Positions 14,092 to 21,681 of a DNA stretch of 25,090 nt are shown piece after piece. The notes beneath the pieces were generated by a model. The model saw only the letters and a program-made list of their open reading frames with translations, ran no database searches and was not told the origin of the DNA. The DNA is from JBDRDI01 sp043820875 (GTDB taxonomy: Bacteria > Patescibacteriota > Patescibacteriia > Patescibacteriales > UBA12075). Location: assembly GCA_043820875.1 (NCBI GenBank), contig JBDRDI010000040.1, positions 1 through 25,090 of the forward strand. Reading direction: 5' to 3'. The translations under genes and the position numbers were made by a program. Each line of letters begins with the position of its first letter. Positions within the stretch are counted from its first letter, which is position 1.

Positions 14092-15709
14092 GAATAATTT
14101 TAACTAAACTTTTAATCATATTATCTTTACCTTTAATCATATTATATTTAATCATTTTTTCTTTAATCTTTAAATTTTCTTCCGGTCCTAGATATTTTTT
14201 AAGCTTTTCAGCTATTTTTTCTTCTTTATTATAAGCAAACAGCATATTTTCATCTTCAACTATTTCTAAATTACCCCCAACTGGCGTTGTAAAAATTGGC
14301 AAACCGCTTGCCATAGCTTCAATTAATACATGAGACAATCCTTCATAGGCAGTATTTAAAACAAAAACGTCGGCGGCGCGCATATACATTAAAACTTTTT
14401 CGCGTTCCAACTTTCCAAGTAAATGCACTTTCTCGTTTAATTTCTCTTCTTCAATTTTTTTTAACAGCTCCTCTTTTAGCGGTCCACTGCCAATAATGTA
14501 TAAATTCGCGTCAGAATGTTCTTTTAAAACATCTTTCATGGCTTCAATCAAGGCTGGAAATCCTTTCCACGGCACTAAACGCCCCACAGATAAAATTACT
14601 TTTCCAGAAAGCGCGAGGCAAGAGCGTGCTTCCTCGCTGGAATAATCTGCTTCTCTGATTTTTACCGCATTATAAATTACTTCAATTTTATCCGGATCAA
14701 TCCCCCATTTCGACACCACGCCTTTTAAATAATTACTGGGCACGATAATCTTAGTTGCTCCGCGAGCCGTAAATTTTTGCATGGCGCGCATTAATCCGAC
14801 CTTGAAAGAATATTTTTTATACTGAAATTCATCAAGCATCTCTTCCACGCCGAATCTTTGACACCCTTGTTCCCACGCATAATCACCCACAATTTTCAAA
14901 ATATATTTTTTACGTGCCAAACGACAAGCAAGTGATGTTGGAAATCCCTCGCTTACGACCCCCTGCACATAAATTACATCTGTCTTAAAACACATTTTAA
15001 AAACATGCCAGAAATAATCCGCGTATCTGAATAAAATATTTTTTTCGCGTTTTACTTTATAAATTAATTCGCCATCGTCTTCTTTCTTATTTTTTTCATC
15101 GCTATAAGTTATTACTTTTACTTCAAAATTATGGTTTGGCAATTCTTCTTCCAATATTTTAACATATGACGCAGGACCGCCATCATCAGGGGGATAAATT
15201 CCGGTGGCCAATAAAATTCTTTTTTTGCGCGAACCAATATCGGGTTTATTTTTGAATATAAGATATTTATAAACAAGAAAACTTTCCAAGGCAATCACAG
15301 AGCTAACCATCATCTGAGAAAGCAAATACCAAATATTATACTTTTCCAAAAAATAATATTTTAAACTATCACTTAAAAAAAGATGAGAATTTTTTACCAA
15401 AACACTAACCAAAAAAGTATTCAAAAGCATGTTGATTCCGGAAGAAGCAAAAAATACCACGGCTTGAGAATATAATTTGTCTTTTGATTTATTTCTAAAT
15501 GTCCAAAATTTTTGCAAAGAAAAAGAAGCAATAAAGGCAATCAAGTAAGCCGCGGTCACGGAAAAAATTAAATTTAATTTTAAAAAACCGTGAAATATGT
15601 ATAAAAAAAGCAAATCCACCGCAGCCGCTGTACAGCCGGAAATTATAAATTTGATTACTGTTTTATTTTTTTTAATTAAATCTGTGACAACTTTCTTCAT
15701 ATCATACAA
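14072..15709 (-). CDS. GtrA-like membrane domain fused to family 4 glycosyltransferase
   Basis: The 545-residue protein joins two modules. Residues ~18-150 contain four membrane helices in the GtrA pattern (K-F-I-I-S-G-C-T-A-A-A-V-D, then F-S-L-Q-K-F-W-T-F-R-N, then two more helices ending L-V-Y-K-Y-L-I-F-K). GtrA-family proteins are usually linked to moving polyprenyl-phosphate sugars across the membrane. From ~163 a full GT4 enzyme follows: Y-P-P-D-D-G-G-P-A acceptor loop, S-V-G-R-L-V-P-W-K-G-F, and E-x7-E at 456-464. A single protein that adds a sugar and helps present or flip the product is an inference. The tail carries a repeat-generated M-I-K stretch. It lies 13 bases after the next upstream GT4 gene and overlaps the downstream one by 20 bases. 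Confidence 0.88.
   Translation of the reverse strand: MYDMKKVVTDLIKKNKTVIKFIISGCTAAAVDLLFLYIFHGFLKLNLIFSVTAAYLIAFIASFSLQKFWTFRNKSKDKLYSQAVVFFASSGINMLLNTFLVSVLVKNSHLFLSDSLKYYFLEKYNIWYLLSQMMVSSVIALESFLVYKYLIFKNKPDIGSRKKRILLATGIYPPDDGGPASYVKILEEELPNHNFEVKVITYSDEKNKKEDDGELIYKVKREKNILFRYADYFWHVFKMCFKTDVIYVQGVVSEGFPTSLACRLARKKYILKIVGDYAWEQGCQRFGVEEMLDEFQYKKYSFKVGLMRAMQKFTARGATKIIVPSNYLKGVVSKWGIDPDKIEVIYNAVKIREADYSSEEARSCLALSGKVILSVGRLVPWKGFPALIEAMKDVLKEHSDANLYIIGSGPLKEELLKKIEEEKLNEKVHLLGKLEREKVLMYMRAADVFVLNTAYEGLSHVLIEAMASGLPIFTTPVGGNLEIVEDENMLFAYNKEEKIAEKLKKYLGPEENLKIKEKMIKYNMIKGKDNMIKSLVKIIHENFKF
14110..14155. repeat. Short direct repeats at the 3' end of the GtrA-GT4 gene
   Basis: TTTAATCATATTAT occurs at 14111-14124 and 14132-14145, and a shortened TTTAATCAT at 14147-14155. 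In the protein they encode repeated Met-Ile-Lys units just beyond the last core helix. This looks like slippage in a tolerant C-terminal tail. Confidence 0.75.
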
Positions 15710-15722
15710 AATTACAAATCTT

Positions 15723-16877
15723 TTACAAATATAAAAATAATTTTTTCATTCTTCCCGCAACAATGTCCCAACTATATTCTTTTTCAACCATCTCTTTCGC
15801 GTTCTTTTTTATTTCATCTTTCAATTCCGAGTTGTCCAAATAAATTTTTACTTTTTCGGCAATGCTTTTTGGATTTTCAACTTCACAAAAAAGACCGGTT
15901 GGCGCTTTGTCCTTGTTTATTTCCGGATCAAAAAGAAAATCCGGAATTCCGCCGCTGGCGCTGGCAATAACCGGCAATCCTGCGGCCATGGCTTCCAAAA
16001 AAGAATTTCCCAGCCCCTCGGAAAGAGATGGTCGGACAAAAATGTTTGCTATCTTTAAAAACTTGACTAGTTCAGCATGGAAAACAAAATCATGAAAAAT
16101 AACTCGGCTCTCCACATCAAGTTCTTCGGACAAATTTTTCAATTTTTCCAAATCAGGACCGGAGCCAACTGACAAAAATTTTATATTCGCCGGAAGATAA
16201 GTAAGCGATTTTATAATATCGCTGATTCCGTTTTTCAAAACAATACGGCCGGTATGAATCAGTAATATTTCATTGTCATGAATATTTAAATTTCTTTTTA
16301 CTTCTTCCATCTCGCTTTCTGAAAAATCCCGCGAAAAACGCGCAAAGTCAACTGCGTTTGGAATGACATTCACCTGTCCTTTGTATCCCATATCGCTGGC
16401 AAAACATGCCAAATAATTTGATATAGCCTGTATTTTATCGGCTTTTGTAAAAACTTTCTTAAACAATGGGCGGACAAATCGCGTTTTCTTTTTTATGTAA
16501 TCAATCGGATCACCTTCCTGAAGAGTTAATAAATATTTTACTTCCGGACGCATTAATTTAAAAAACAACGCGGCAAAACCGGAATAAGCCGCCATAATCG
16601 CCCAAACGCATTGATACTTTTCTTTTTTATGCAAACTAAGCGCTATCGGCAAAGCCAAAAATGGAAATAAAATTTTATTTAATGCGTCTTTTTTTGTAAA
16701 ACCGATTCGATAAACATTAACATTGCCGATACGTTCAAACTTTGGAAATTTTTTATCAAAACGAAGAGTAATAAGATCAAACCCCGCGTTGATTCTGTCC
16801 GTAATTTCTTTTACGGCCACTTCCGCGCCGCCAACAAAAGGAAAATAGGCAATTGAAAAAATAAGGATCTTTTTCAT
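15723..16877 (-). CDS. Family 4 glycosyltransferase
   Basis: The 384-residue GT-B enzyme opens with S-I-A-Y-F-P-F-V-G-G-A-E-V-A, the acceptor loop of GT4 enzymes. It continues with I-P-N-A-V-D-F-A-R-F, T-G-R-I-V-L-K-N-G-I and the E-x7-E donor motif at residues 287-295 (E-G-L-G-N-S-F-L-E), followed by G-L-P-V-I-A-S-A-S-G-G. It likely adds a sugar to a lipid-linked glycan. Its ATG overlaps the UXS stop codon in an A-T-G-A arrangement (16874-16877), so it is translationally coupled to the enzyme that makes UDP-xylose. A xylosyl or related donor is a reasonable guess but is not shown. Confidence 0.92.
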   Translation of the reverse strand: MKKILIFSIAYFPFVGGAEVAVKEITDRINAGFDLITLRFDKKFPKFERIGNVNVYRIGFTKKDALNKILFPFLALPIALSLHKKEKYQCVWAIMAAYSGFAALFFKLMRPEVKYLLTLQEGDPIDYIKKKTRFVRPLFKKVFTKADKIQAISNYLACFASDMGYKGQVNVIPNAVDFARFSRDFSESEMEEVKRNLNIHDNEILLIHTGRIVLKNGISDIIKSLTYLPANIKFLSVGSGPDLEKLKNLSEELDVESRVIFHDFVFHAELVKFLKIANIFVRPSLSEGLGNSFLEAMAAGLPVIASASGGIPDFLFDPEINKDKAPTGLFCEVENPKSIAEKVKIYLDNSELKDEIKKNAKEMVEKEYSWDIVAGRMKKLFLYL

Positions 16878-17809
16878 ATTGACTCTCTGAAATATTTTAT
16901 GGTTTTAAATAGTCCGTCTCTAATTTTAATATGCGGTTCCCAGTTTAATTTTTCTTTTGCCAAACTGATATCCGGCTTTCTTTTTTGAGGATCGTCTTGA
17001 GGAATTTCTTTGTATACTATTCGACTCTGGCTTTTGGGAATCATCTCTAAAACCATACCGGCCAATTCTTTAATCGTAAATTCATTCGGGTTGCCAAGAT
17101 TAACCGGTCCGGTAAAATTTTCTTGTCCCATCATCGCGACAAGGCCATTGATCAAATCATCTATATATTGAAAACTTCTGGTCTGACTTCCATCGCCGTA
17201 TATTTCCAAAGGATCATTACGCAAAGCGCGGACAATAAAATTTGAAACTACTCGGCCGTCATTCGGATCCATGCTGGGGCCATAAGTATTAAAAATTCGG
17301 ACAACTTTCGCATCCACATGATTTTGACGCTGATAATCAAAGCAAAGACACTCTGCCACGCGCTTGCCTTCGTCATAACAACTACGTAAGCCGATTGGAT
17401 TAACATTGCCCCAATATTCTTCTTTTTGCGGATGCTCTTTTGGGTCGCCATAGACTTCCGATGTTGAGGCTTGCAAAATTCTTGCTTTTACTCTCTTGGC
17501 CAAGCCGAGCATATTAATCATGCCAATTGTCGAGCATTTAATCGTTTTGATAGGATTATATTGATATTGTGGCGGAGAAGCCGGACAAGCCAAATTATAT
17601 ATTTGATCAACTTCAATATTAAGAGGCAAGGTGATGTCGTGCCGAATCAATTCAAACCGAGGATGGCTCATAATTCTCCAGATATTGTCTTTACGACCGG
17701 TAATAAAATTATCAACGCAAATCACGTCATTGCCATATTCCAGTAATTTTTTGCAAAGATGAGACCCGATAAATCCGGCGCCGCCGGTTATTAAAACCTT
17801 TTTTTTCAT
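16874..17809 (-). CDS. UDP-glucuronate decarboxylase (UDP-xylose synthase)
   Basis: With the ATG at 17809 the enzyme has 311 residues; an upstream TTG at 17815 would add two. It is an NAD-dependent short-chain dehydrogenase/epimerase: G-G-A-G-F-I-G-S-H (residues 9-17), V-D-N-F-I-T-G-R-K, L-A-C-P-A-S-P-P-Q-Y, S-T-S-E-V-Y-G-D-P, and the catalytic Tyr145-x3-Lys149 within S-C-Y-D-E-G-K-R. The combination A-C-P-A-S-P, G-D-P-K-x-H-P-Q and Y-D-E-G-K-R is specific to UXS among its relatives. It converts UDP-glucuronate to UDP-xylose and CO2 in the cytoplasm. No UDP-glucose dehydrogenase is in the window. It heads the glycan block behind a consensus promoter and ends in TGA. Confidence 0.93.
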   Translation of the reverse strand: MKKKVLITGGAGFIGSHLCKKLLEYGNDVICVDNFITGRKDNIWRIMSHPRFELIRHDITLPLNIEVDQIYNLACPASPPQYQYNPIKTIKCSTIGMINMLGLAKRVKARILQASTSEVYGDPKEHPQKEEYWGNVNPIGLRSCYDEGKRVAECLCFDYQRQNHVDAKVVRIFNTYGPSMDPNDGRVVSNFIVRALRNDPLEIYGDGSQTRSFQYIDDLINGLVAMMGQENFTGPVNLGNPNEFTIKELAGMVLEMIPKSQSRIVYKEIPQDDPQKRKPDISLAKEKLNWEPHIKIRDGLFKTIKYFRESI

Positions 17810-17848
17810 AAGCAAAAGCTTTATTTTTTATTCGCCTATTGTTTGTTT

Positions 17849-17878
17849 ATTATATAAGTAATGGGTATTAAATGTCAA
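17849..17878 (-). promoter_or_regulatory. Consensus sigma70 promoter of the UXS-glycosyltransferase operon
   Basis: On the minus strand, TTGACA (17878-17873), an 18-base spacer and TATAAT (17854-17849) match both consensus hexamers. The expected start is near 17842, giving a leader of about 33 bases before the UXS ATG. The leader contains no clear Shine-Dalgarno motif. Confidence 0.9.
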
Positions 17879-17927
17879 TAATAAAAGACCCCTTAACATC
17901 TTTTGGTAAATTTATGCTTCATGCGAA

Positions 17928-18001
17928 GGCAAAACCATGCTGATTTTTTGTTAGGCTGGGTTTTAAAACCGAGCCTAACAAAAAATCAGCATGGTTTTGC
18001 C
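17928..18001. repeat. Large perfect palindrome, copy 1
   Basis: The arms 17928-17957 and 17972-18001 are 30-base perfect inverted repeats. Inside them is one mismatched pair and the self-complementary 12-mer GGTTTTAAAACC, so the whole 74 bases fold into a nearly loopless stem. The centre shares TTGTTAGGCTGGGTTTT with copy 2 at 19305-19350, while the outer arms differ. It lies in the 335-base divergent gap 17810-18144, between the UXS promoter and the GT4 promoter. The rest of that gap is AT-rich and shows nothing else. It lacks an adjoining long T-run, so it is not a plain terminator. It is likely a member of a dispersed palindromic repeat family. Confidence 0.92.
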
Positions 18002-18109
18002 GGTAATATTTTATTTAAAGGATTTATCAAAAGATGCGATAATAATAAAATAAATTTACAAAAAGACTTTACCCAAAGATGTTAAAGAGCCTAATAAAAA
18101 CGCTTGCAA

Positions 18110-18138
18110 TTGCTAAAAATAAATAAATACTCTAAAAT
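18110..18138 (+). promoter_or_regulatory. Promoter of the plus-strand GT4 gene, predicted leaderless
   Basis: TTGCTA (18110-18115), a 17-base spacer and TAAAAT (18133-18138) form a reasonable sigma70 promoter. Exactly 6 bases separate the -10 box from the ATG at 18145, so transcription should begin at or beside the start codon. Confidence 0.7.
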
Positions 18139-18144
18139 ATAGTT

Positions 18145-19305
18145 ATGAACAGCAAAAAAACCATCCTCTTTCTCGTCACTCAATCGGAGCTTGGCGGCGC
18201 TCAGCGCTATGTTTTTGATTTGGCAAAAAGCTTAAAAGAAGAATACAATATTCATGTCGGCTTTGGAGAACAAGGCGCGAACGGAGAATTGGCAAAAAAA
18301 TTGGACGAGGAAAAAATATCTTGGCGCGCGATCCCCCATTTGAAACGAAAAATTTCTTTGTGGGACGATTTTCTATCCTTGTTCCAAATAATAAAATATA
18401 TTCGGATAGCAAAGCCGGACATTGTCCATTTAAACAGTTCAAAAATTTCCATTCTCGGTTCACTCGCCGCAAAAATTTGCCGAGTTAAAAAAATTGTCTA
18501 CACTGTCCATGGCTGGGTATTTAACGAACCGATGCCAAAAGAAAAGAAAAATTTTTATATACGGGCGGAAAAATTCACAGCCAAATGGAAAAATAAAATC
18601 ATCTGTGTGTCAGAAGCTGATCGACTCGCAGGGATTCAAAATAAAATCGCGCCGGAAGAAAAAATGATTGTCGTCCACAACGGCATTGAAGAAATTAAAA
18701 ATTATTTTTCCCGCGAAGAAGCAAGAAAAAATATTAACTTTGCTTTGCCGGATGATAAAAAAATAAAATTGAACGATGTCGTCATTGGTAGTATCGGTAA
18801 TCTATATAAAAATAAAGGTTTTGAATATTTAATTAATGCCACAAAAATTTTGGCCACCAATGGCTTGAACGCCAAAACAGTAATCATCGGCGAAGGCGAA
18901 GAACGAAAAGAATTGGAAAATTGGATTGAACAATTGGGCATGGAAAAAAATATATATTTGGCCGGAAGAATTGACGAAGCATCCCGACTTCTTCCCGCTT
19001 TTGATATTTACGCCTGCTCTTCCGTGAAAGAAGGTCTGTCCTATACGATTATTGAAGCCATGATGGCCGGTTTACCGATTGTCGTTACCGATGTTGGCGG
19101 GAATAAAGAATTGATTGCTGACAAGCAAGAAGGTATTGTTGTCAAATCGGAAAATGCTGAAGAGCTTGCCAAAGGAATATCGTCGTTATTAAATTTGGCC
19201 GAAGAGAATCCAAAAATAAAAGAAAACGCCCGAAGCAAAGCGCATTTTGAATTTAGCTTAAACAGAATGGTAATGATGACAAAGAATGTTTACGAGAAAA
19301 ATTAA
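18145..19305 (+). CDS. Family 4 glycosyltransferase (palindrome-bracketed)
   Basis: The 386-residue GT-B enzyme begins with L-V-T-Q-S-E-L-G-G-A-Q-R-Y-V, the acceptor loop of GT4 enzymes. It has V-H-L-N-S-S-K and V-Y-T-V-H-G-W-V-F-N in the N-terminal half, V-V-H-N-G-I-E and G-S-I-G-N-L-Y-K-N-K-G-F in the hinge and donor half, and the E-x7-E motif at residues 296-304 (E-G-L-S-Y-T-I-I-E), then G-L-P-I-V-V-T-D-V-G-G-N. It is expected to act in surface-glycan synthesis. It is on the opposite strand to the glycan block, has its own promoter, and is bracketed by two related palindromes, so it may be a separately acquired cassette. Its composition is not obviously different from the neighbouring GT4 genes. 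Confidence 0.92.
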   Translation: MNSKKTILFLVTQSELGGAQRYVFDLAKSLKEEYNIHVGFGEQGANGELAKKLDEEKISWRAIPHLKRKISLWDDFLSLFQIIKYIRIAKPDIVHLNSSKISILGSLAAKICRVKKIVYTVHGWVFNEPMPKEKKNFYIRAEKFTAKWKNKIICVSEADRLAGIQNKIAPEEKMIVVHNGIEEIKNYFSREEARKNINFALPDDKKIKLNDVVIGSIGNLYKNKGFEYLINATKILATNGLNAKTVIIGEGEERKELENWIEQLGMEKNIYLAGRIDEASRLLPAFDIYACSSVKEGLSYTIIEAMMAGLPIVVTDVGGNKELIADKQEGIVVKSENAEELAKGISSLLNLAEENPKIKENARSKAHFEFSLNRMVMMTKNVYEKN

Positions 19306-19350
19306 ATGTTTTGTTAGGCTGGGTTTTAAAACCCAGTCTAACAAAACATT
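19305..19350 (+). repeat. Large palindrome, copy 2, probably also the GT4 terminator
   Basis: A 46-base inverted repeat with 23-base arms, loopless, with one G-T pair. It shares the core TTGTTAGGCTGGGTTTT with copy 1 at 17928-18001. It begins at the last base of the GT4 stop codon, and seven T residues follow at 19354-19360, so on the plus strand it can act as an intrinsic terminator. Its right end overlaps the -35 box of the typA promoter. Confidence 0.9.
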
Positions 19351-19377
19351 GACTTTTTTTATTAATTATAGTATCGT
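19349..19377 (+). promoter_or_regulatory. Promoter of typA
   Basis: TTGACT (19349-19354), a 17-base spacer and TATCGT (19372-19377) give a sigma70 promoter with a strong -35 and a moderate -10. Transcription would begin near 19384, leaving a ~52-base leader before the ATG. The first two bases overlap the end of palindrome copy 2. Confidence 0.65.
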
Positions 19378-19398
19378 GATAATCAGCTTAACTTTAAC

Positions 19399-19422
19399 CC
19401 GCTTTAAACGCAATTGAAGCGG
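19399..19422 (+). promoter_or_regulatory. Hairpin in the typA leader
   Basis: CCGCTT (19399-19404) pairs with AAGCGG (19417-19422) across a 12-base loop, with TTTTATTTATT after it and the typA ATG 13 bases further on. It could be a weak attenuator or occlude the start region. The stem is short, so this may be incidental. Confidence 0.35.
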
Positions 19423-19435
19423 TTTTATTTATTCT

Positions 19436-21226
19436 ATGGAGATAAGAAACATCGCTATTATCGCTCACGTTGACCACGGCAAAACCGCCTTGACTGATGC
19501 CTTGATGCGCCAAACTGGAATGGCGGAAAAAGGAGAAAGCATGGACAGCAACGCCATAGAACAAGAGCGAGGCATTACAATTTATTCAAAAAATACATCC
19601 ATATATTACAAAGACACAAAAGTAAATATTGTGGATACTCCCGGACACGCCGACTTTGGCTCAGAAGTGGAGCGTGTTTTGCGTTCCATTGATTCAGTGC
19701 TCCTCGTCGTGGACGCTCAAGAGGGTCCCATGCCACAAACAAAATTCGTTTTAAAAAAATCACTTGAGTTGGGATTAAAACCGATTGTGGTTATCAATAA
19801 AATTGACAAACCCGCCGCTCGTCCTGCAGAAGCATTGGAAATGATTTTTGAGCTTTTTCTTGATTTGGGAGCAAATGACGAACAGCTTAATTTTACCACG
19901 GTTTATACAATTGCCCGTGAAGGAATCGCCAAAATAAATTTGGAAAGTGACTCAAAAGATCTTTGTCCTCTGATAGATATAATTTTAAAACAAGTGTCGC
20001 CTGCTTCAAATGCAGAAATGTTAAACATGCCCGCACGCGTCCAGCCATTCAATCTGGCCTATGATAATTTTTTGGGACGTCTGGCCATCGGCCGAATTTA
20101 TGAAGGAAAAGTCAAAGACGGCGCAAAAATTCTCGTAAAAAATAATAAAAACGAAGTAAGAGAAGGAAAAATAACCAAACTCTTTACCTTTGAAGGATTA
20201 AAAAAGAAAGAAGTTGAATCAGCCGATGCCGGAGATATTGTAATGATTGCCGGACTGCCCGATATTTATATCGGTGAAACAATTTGCGAAAATGCGAATC
20301 AAGAAGCTTTACCGGCCATCAATATTGACGAACCAACTATCTCCTTGAACTTTTTTGTAAACAGCTCCCCTTTTGCAGGTCGCGACGGAAAATTTGTCAC
20401 CAATAGACAATTGAAAGAAAGATTGGAGAAAGAATTGGAAGTAAACGTGGGATTAAAAATTGATTTTTCCGCGATTGACCATTATAAAGTTTACGGGCGC
20501 GGAGAAATGCATATTGCCATACTTTTGGAAAACATGCGTCGTGAAGATTATGAACTGCAAATTTCCCAGCCACGGGTTATTATTAAAGAAGAAGACGGCG
20601 TCAAACTTGAACCGTACGAAGAAGTCACAATCACTGTGCCGGAAGAAACGTCCGGATCTGTAATTCAAAAACTGTCGGCACGTCACGGAAACATGATTGA
20701 AATGAAGCCGGATCACGGCAATGTAAAAATAATTTTTGAAATCCCGACACGCGGTATTCTTGGCTATCGCAACGAATTCATCGTTGATACCCGCGGTGAA
20801 GGCATTATATATTCGCGAGTTATAGGATTCCGTCCCTATTCCGGCGAAATCAAAAAGCACTCTGTCGGTTCCATGGTCTCCATGGCCACCGGCAAAGCGC
20901 TCGGATTTTCACTTTATAACCTGCAAGATCGTGGCGTACTATATATTGAAGCAAACACAGATGTTTATGAAGGCATGGTCATCGGAAACGTTTCCAAGGG
21001 CAATGAAATGTCAGTCAATCCAATCAAGGGCAAACACCTTACAAACATGCGCGCTTCCGGGTCAGAAGAAGCCATCCGCCTTACTCCGCCCATGAAATTA
21101 AGTCTGGAACGAGGCATGAGTGTTATTAATGAAGATGAATACTTGGAAATCACTCCTAAAAATATTAGATTACGAAAAAAATATTTGACTGAGAATGAAA
21201 GAGTGAAAATTGGAAGAAAAAAATAA
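19436..21226 (+). CDS. typA: Translational GTPase TypA/BipA
   Basis: The 596-residue protein is full length for the family. The G domain shows G1 A-H-V-D-H-G-K-T-A-L, G2 E-R-G-I-T-I, G3 D-T-P-G-H-A-D-F and G4 V-I-N-K-I-D. The G5 position reads Y-T-I-A-R where most homologues have S-A. EF-G-like domains follow, with L-P-A-I-N-I-D-E-P-T, G-R-G-E-M-H-I-A-I-L-L-E-N-M-R-R-E and the TypA-specific C-terminal domain with L-T-N-M-R-A-S-G-S-E-E-A. It binds the ribosome and helps 50S assembly and stress growth in other bacteria. It has its own promoter and ends at a bidirectional terminator, so it is monocistronic. Confidence 0.96.
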   Translation: MEIRNIAIIAHVDHGKTALTDALMRQTGMAEKGESMDSNAIEQERGITIYSKNTSIYYKDTKVNIVDTPGHADFGSEVERVLRSIDSVLLVVDAQEGPMPQTKFVLKKSLELGLKPIVVINKIDKPAARPAEALEMIFELFLDLGANDEQLNFTTVYTIAREGIAKINLESDSKDLCPLIDIILKQVSPASNAEMLNMPARVQPFNLAYDNFLGRLAIGRIYEGKVKDGAKILVKNNKNEVREGKITKLFTFEGLKKKEVESADAGDIVMIAGLPDIYIGETICENANQEALPAINIDEPTISLNFFVNSSPFAGRDGKFVTNRQLKERLEKELEVNVGLKIDFSAIDHYKVYGRGEMHIAILLENMRREDYELQISQPRVIIKEEDGVKLEPYEEVTITVPEETSGSVIQKLSARHGNMIEMKPDHGNVKIIFEIPTRGILGYRNEFIVDTRGEGIIYSRVIGFRPYSGEIKKHSVGSMVSMATGKALGFSLYNLQDRGVLYIEANTDVYEGMVIGNVSKGNEMSVNPIKGKHLTNMRASGSEEAIRLTPPMKLSLERGMSVINEDEYLEITPKNIRLRKKYLTENERVKIGRKK

Positions 21227-21232
21227 GATGAA

Positions 21233-21259
21233 AAAAACAGACTCCTCGGGTCTGTTTTT
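21233..21259. terminator. Bidirectional intrinsic terminator between typA and the convergent gene
   Basis: AAAAACAGAC (21233-21242) pairs with GTCTGTTTTT (21250-21259) around a 7-base loop. The T-run on the plus strand ends typA, and the A-run on the left arm gives a U-run for minus-strand transcription from the gene at 21285-21641. Confidence 0.9.
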
Positions 21260-21284
21260 GGTTTGCGGTAAAAATCAATGCCTT

Positions 21285-21641
21285 TTAAAACTTATCTTGT
21301 TTTTCTGATTGAACAACGGCTCCGAATTTGAAAGCCATTTGTTTAATCAATTGAATGAACAAATCATCATGGTTATCCGGATTTATATCAAAAATCCAGA
21401 TCGGATAGCCTCCATAATAATAATTGAACCTGACCGTAGCGACATAAATCAGTTTCGGCCTTATTTTGATCAAGCCGAAAAAATAACTCTTTGTTTTTCG
21501 ACAATGATTTTTTCTAAAAACAGAAAATGATTTAACCAAAGTCAGATTGCCCAAATGCTCGCCCTGACGCGAGGCAATTACAAATCCTTTTTCCTGAAGC
21601 CAAAGTGCTGCCAAAACATGTGCAGGCGGTTCTCTTGTCAT
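21285..21641 (-). CDS. Hypothetical protein, 118 residues
   Basis: This family is not recognised. The protein is soluble, with a helical N-terminus (H-V-L-A-A-L-W-L-Q-E-K-G-F-V-I-A-S-R), a middle of alternating hydrophobic and aromatic strands (K-S-Y-F-F-G-L-I-K-I, L-I-Y-V-A-T-V-R-F-N-Y-Y-Y-G-G-Y-P-I-W-I-F-D-I) and a helical end (D-L-F-I-Q-L-I-K-Q-M-A). That order of helix, strands and helix suggests a small alpha/beta fold. AAGGG lies about 10 bases before the ATG, one of the very few Shine-Dalgarno-like sequences in the window. The gene converges with typA on a shared terminator and follows the 166-residue gene by 40 bases. Confidence 0.65.
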   Translation of the reverse strand: MTREPPAHVLAALWLQEKGFVIASRQGEHLGNLTLVKSFSVFRKNHCRKTKSYFFGLIKIRPKLIYVATVRFNYYYGGYPIWIFDINPDNHDDLFIQLIKQMAFKFGAVVQSEKQDKF

Positions 21642-21681
21642 TGTTTTTTTCCCTTTTTAATGTTCAAAATAAAATAGAAAA

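Noticed and set aside
16874..16876. Alternative genetic code with UGA read as glycine
   Set aside because: TGA ends the UXS gene at the normal length, and no in-frame TGA occurs within the recognised genes.
17928..19350. CRISPR-like repeats
   Set aside because: There are only two palindromes 1.3 kb apart with a gene between them, and no spacers or cas genes.
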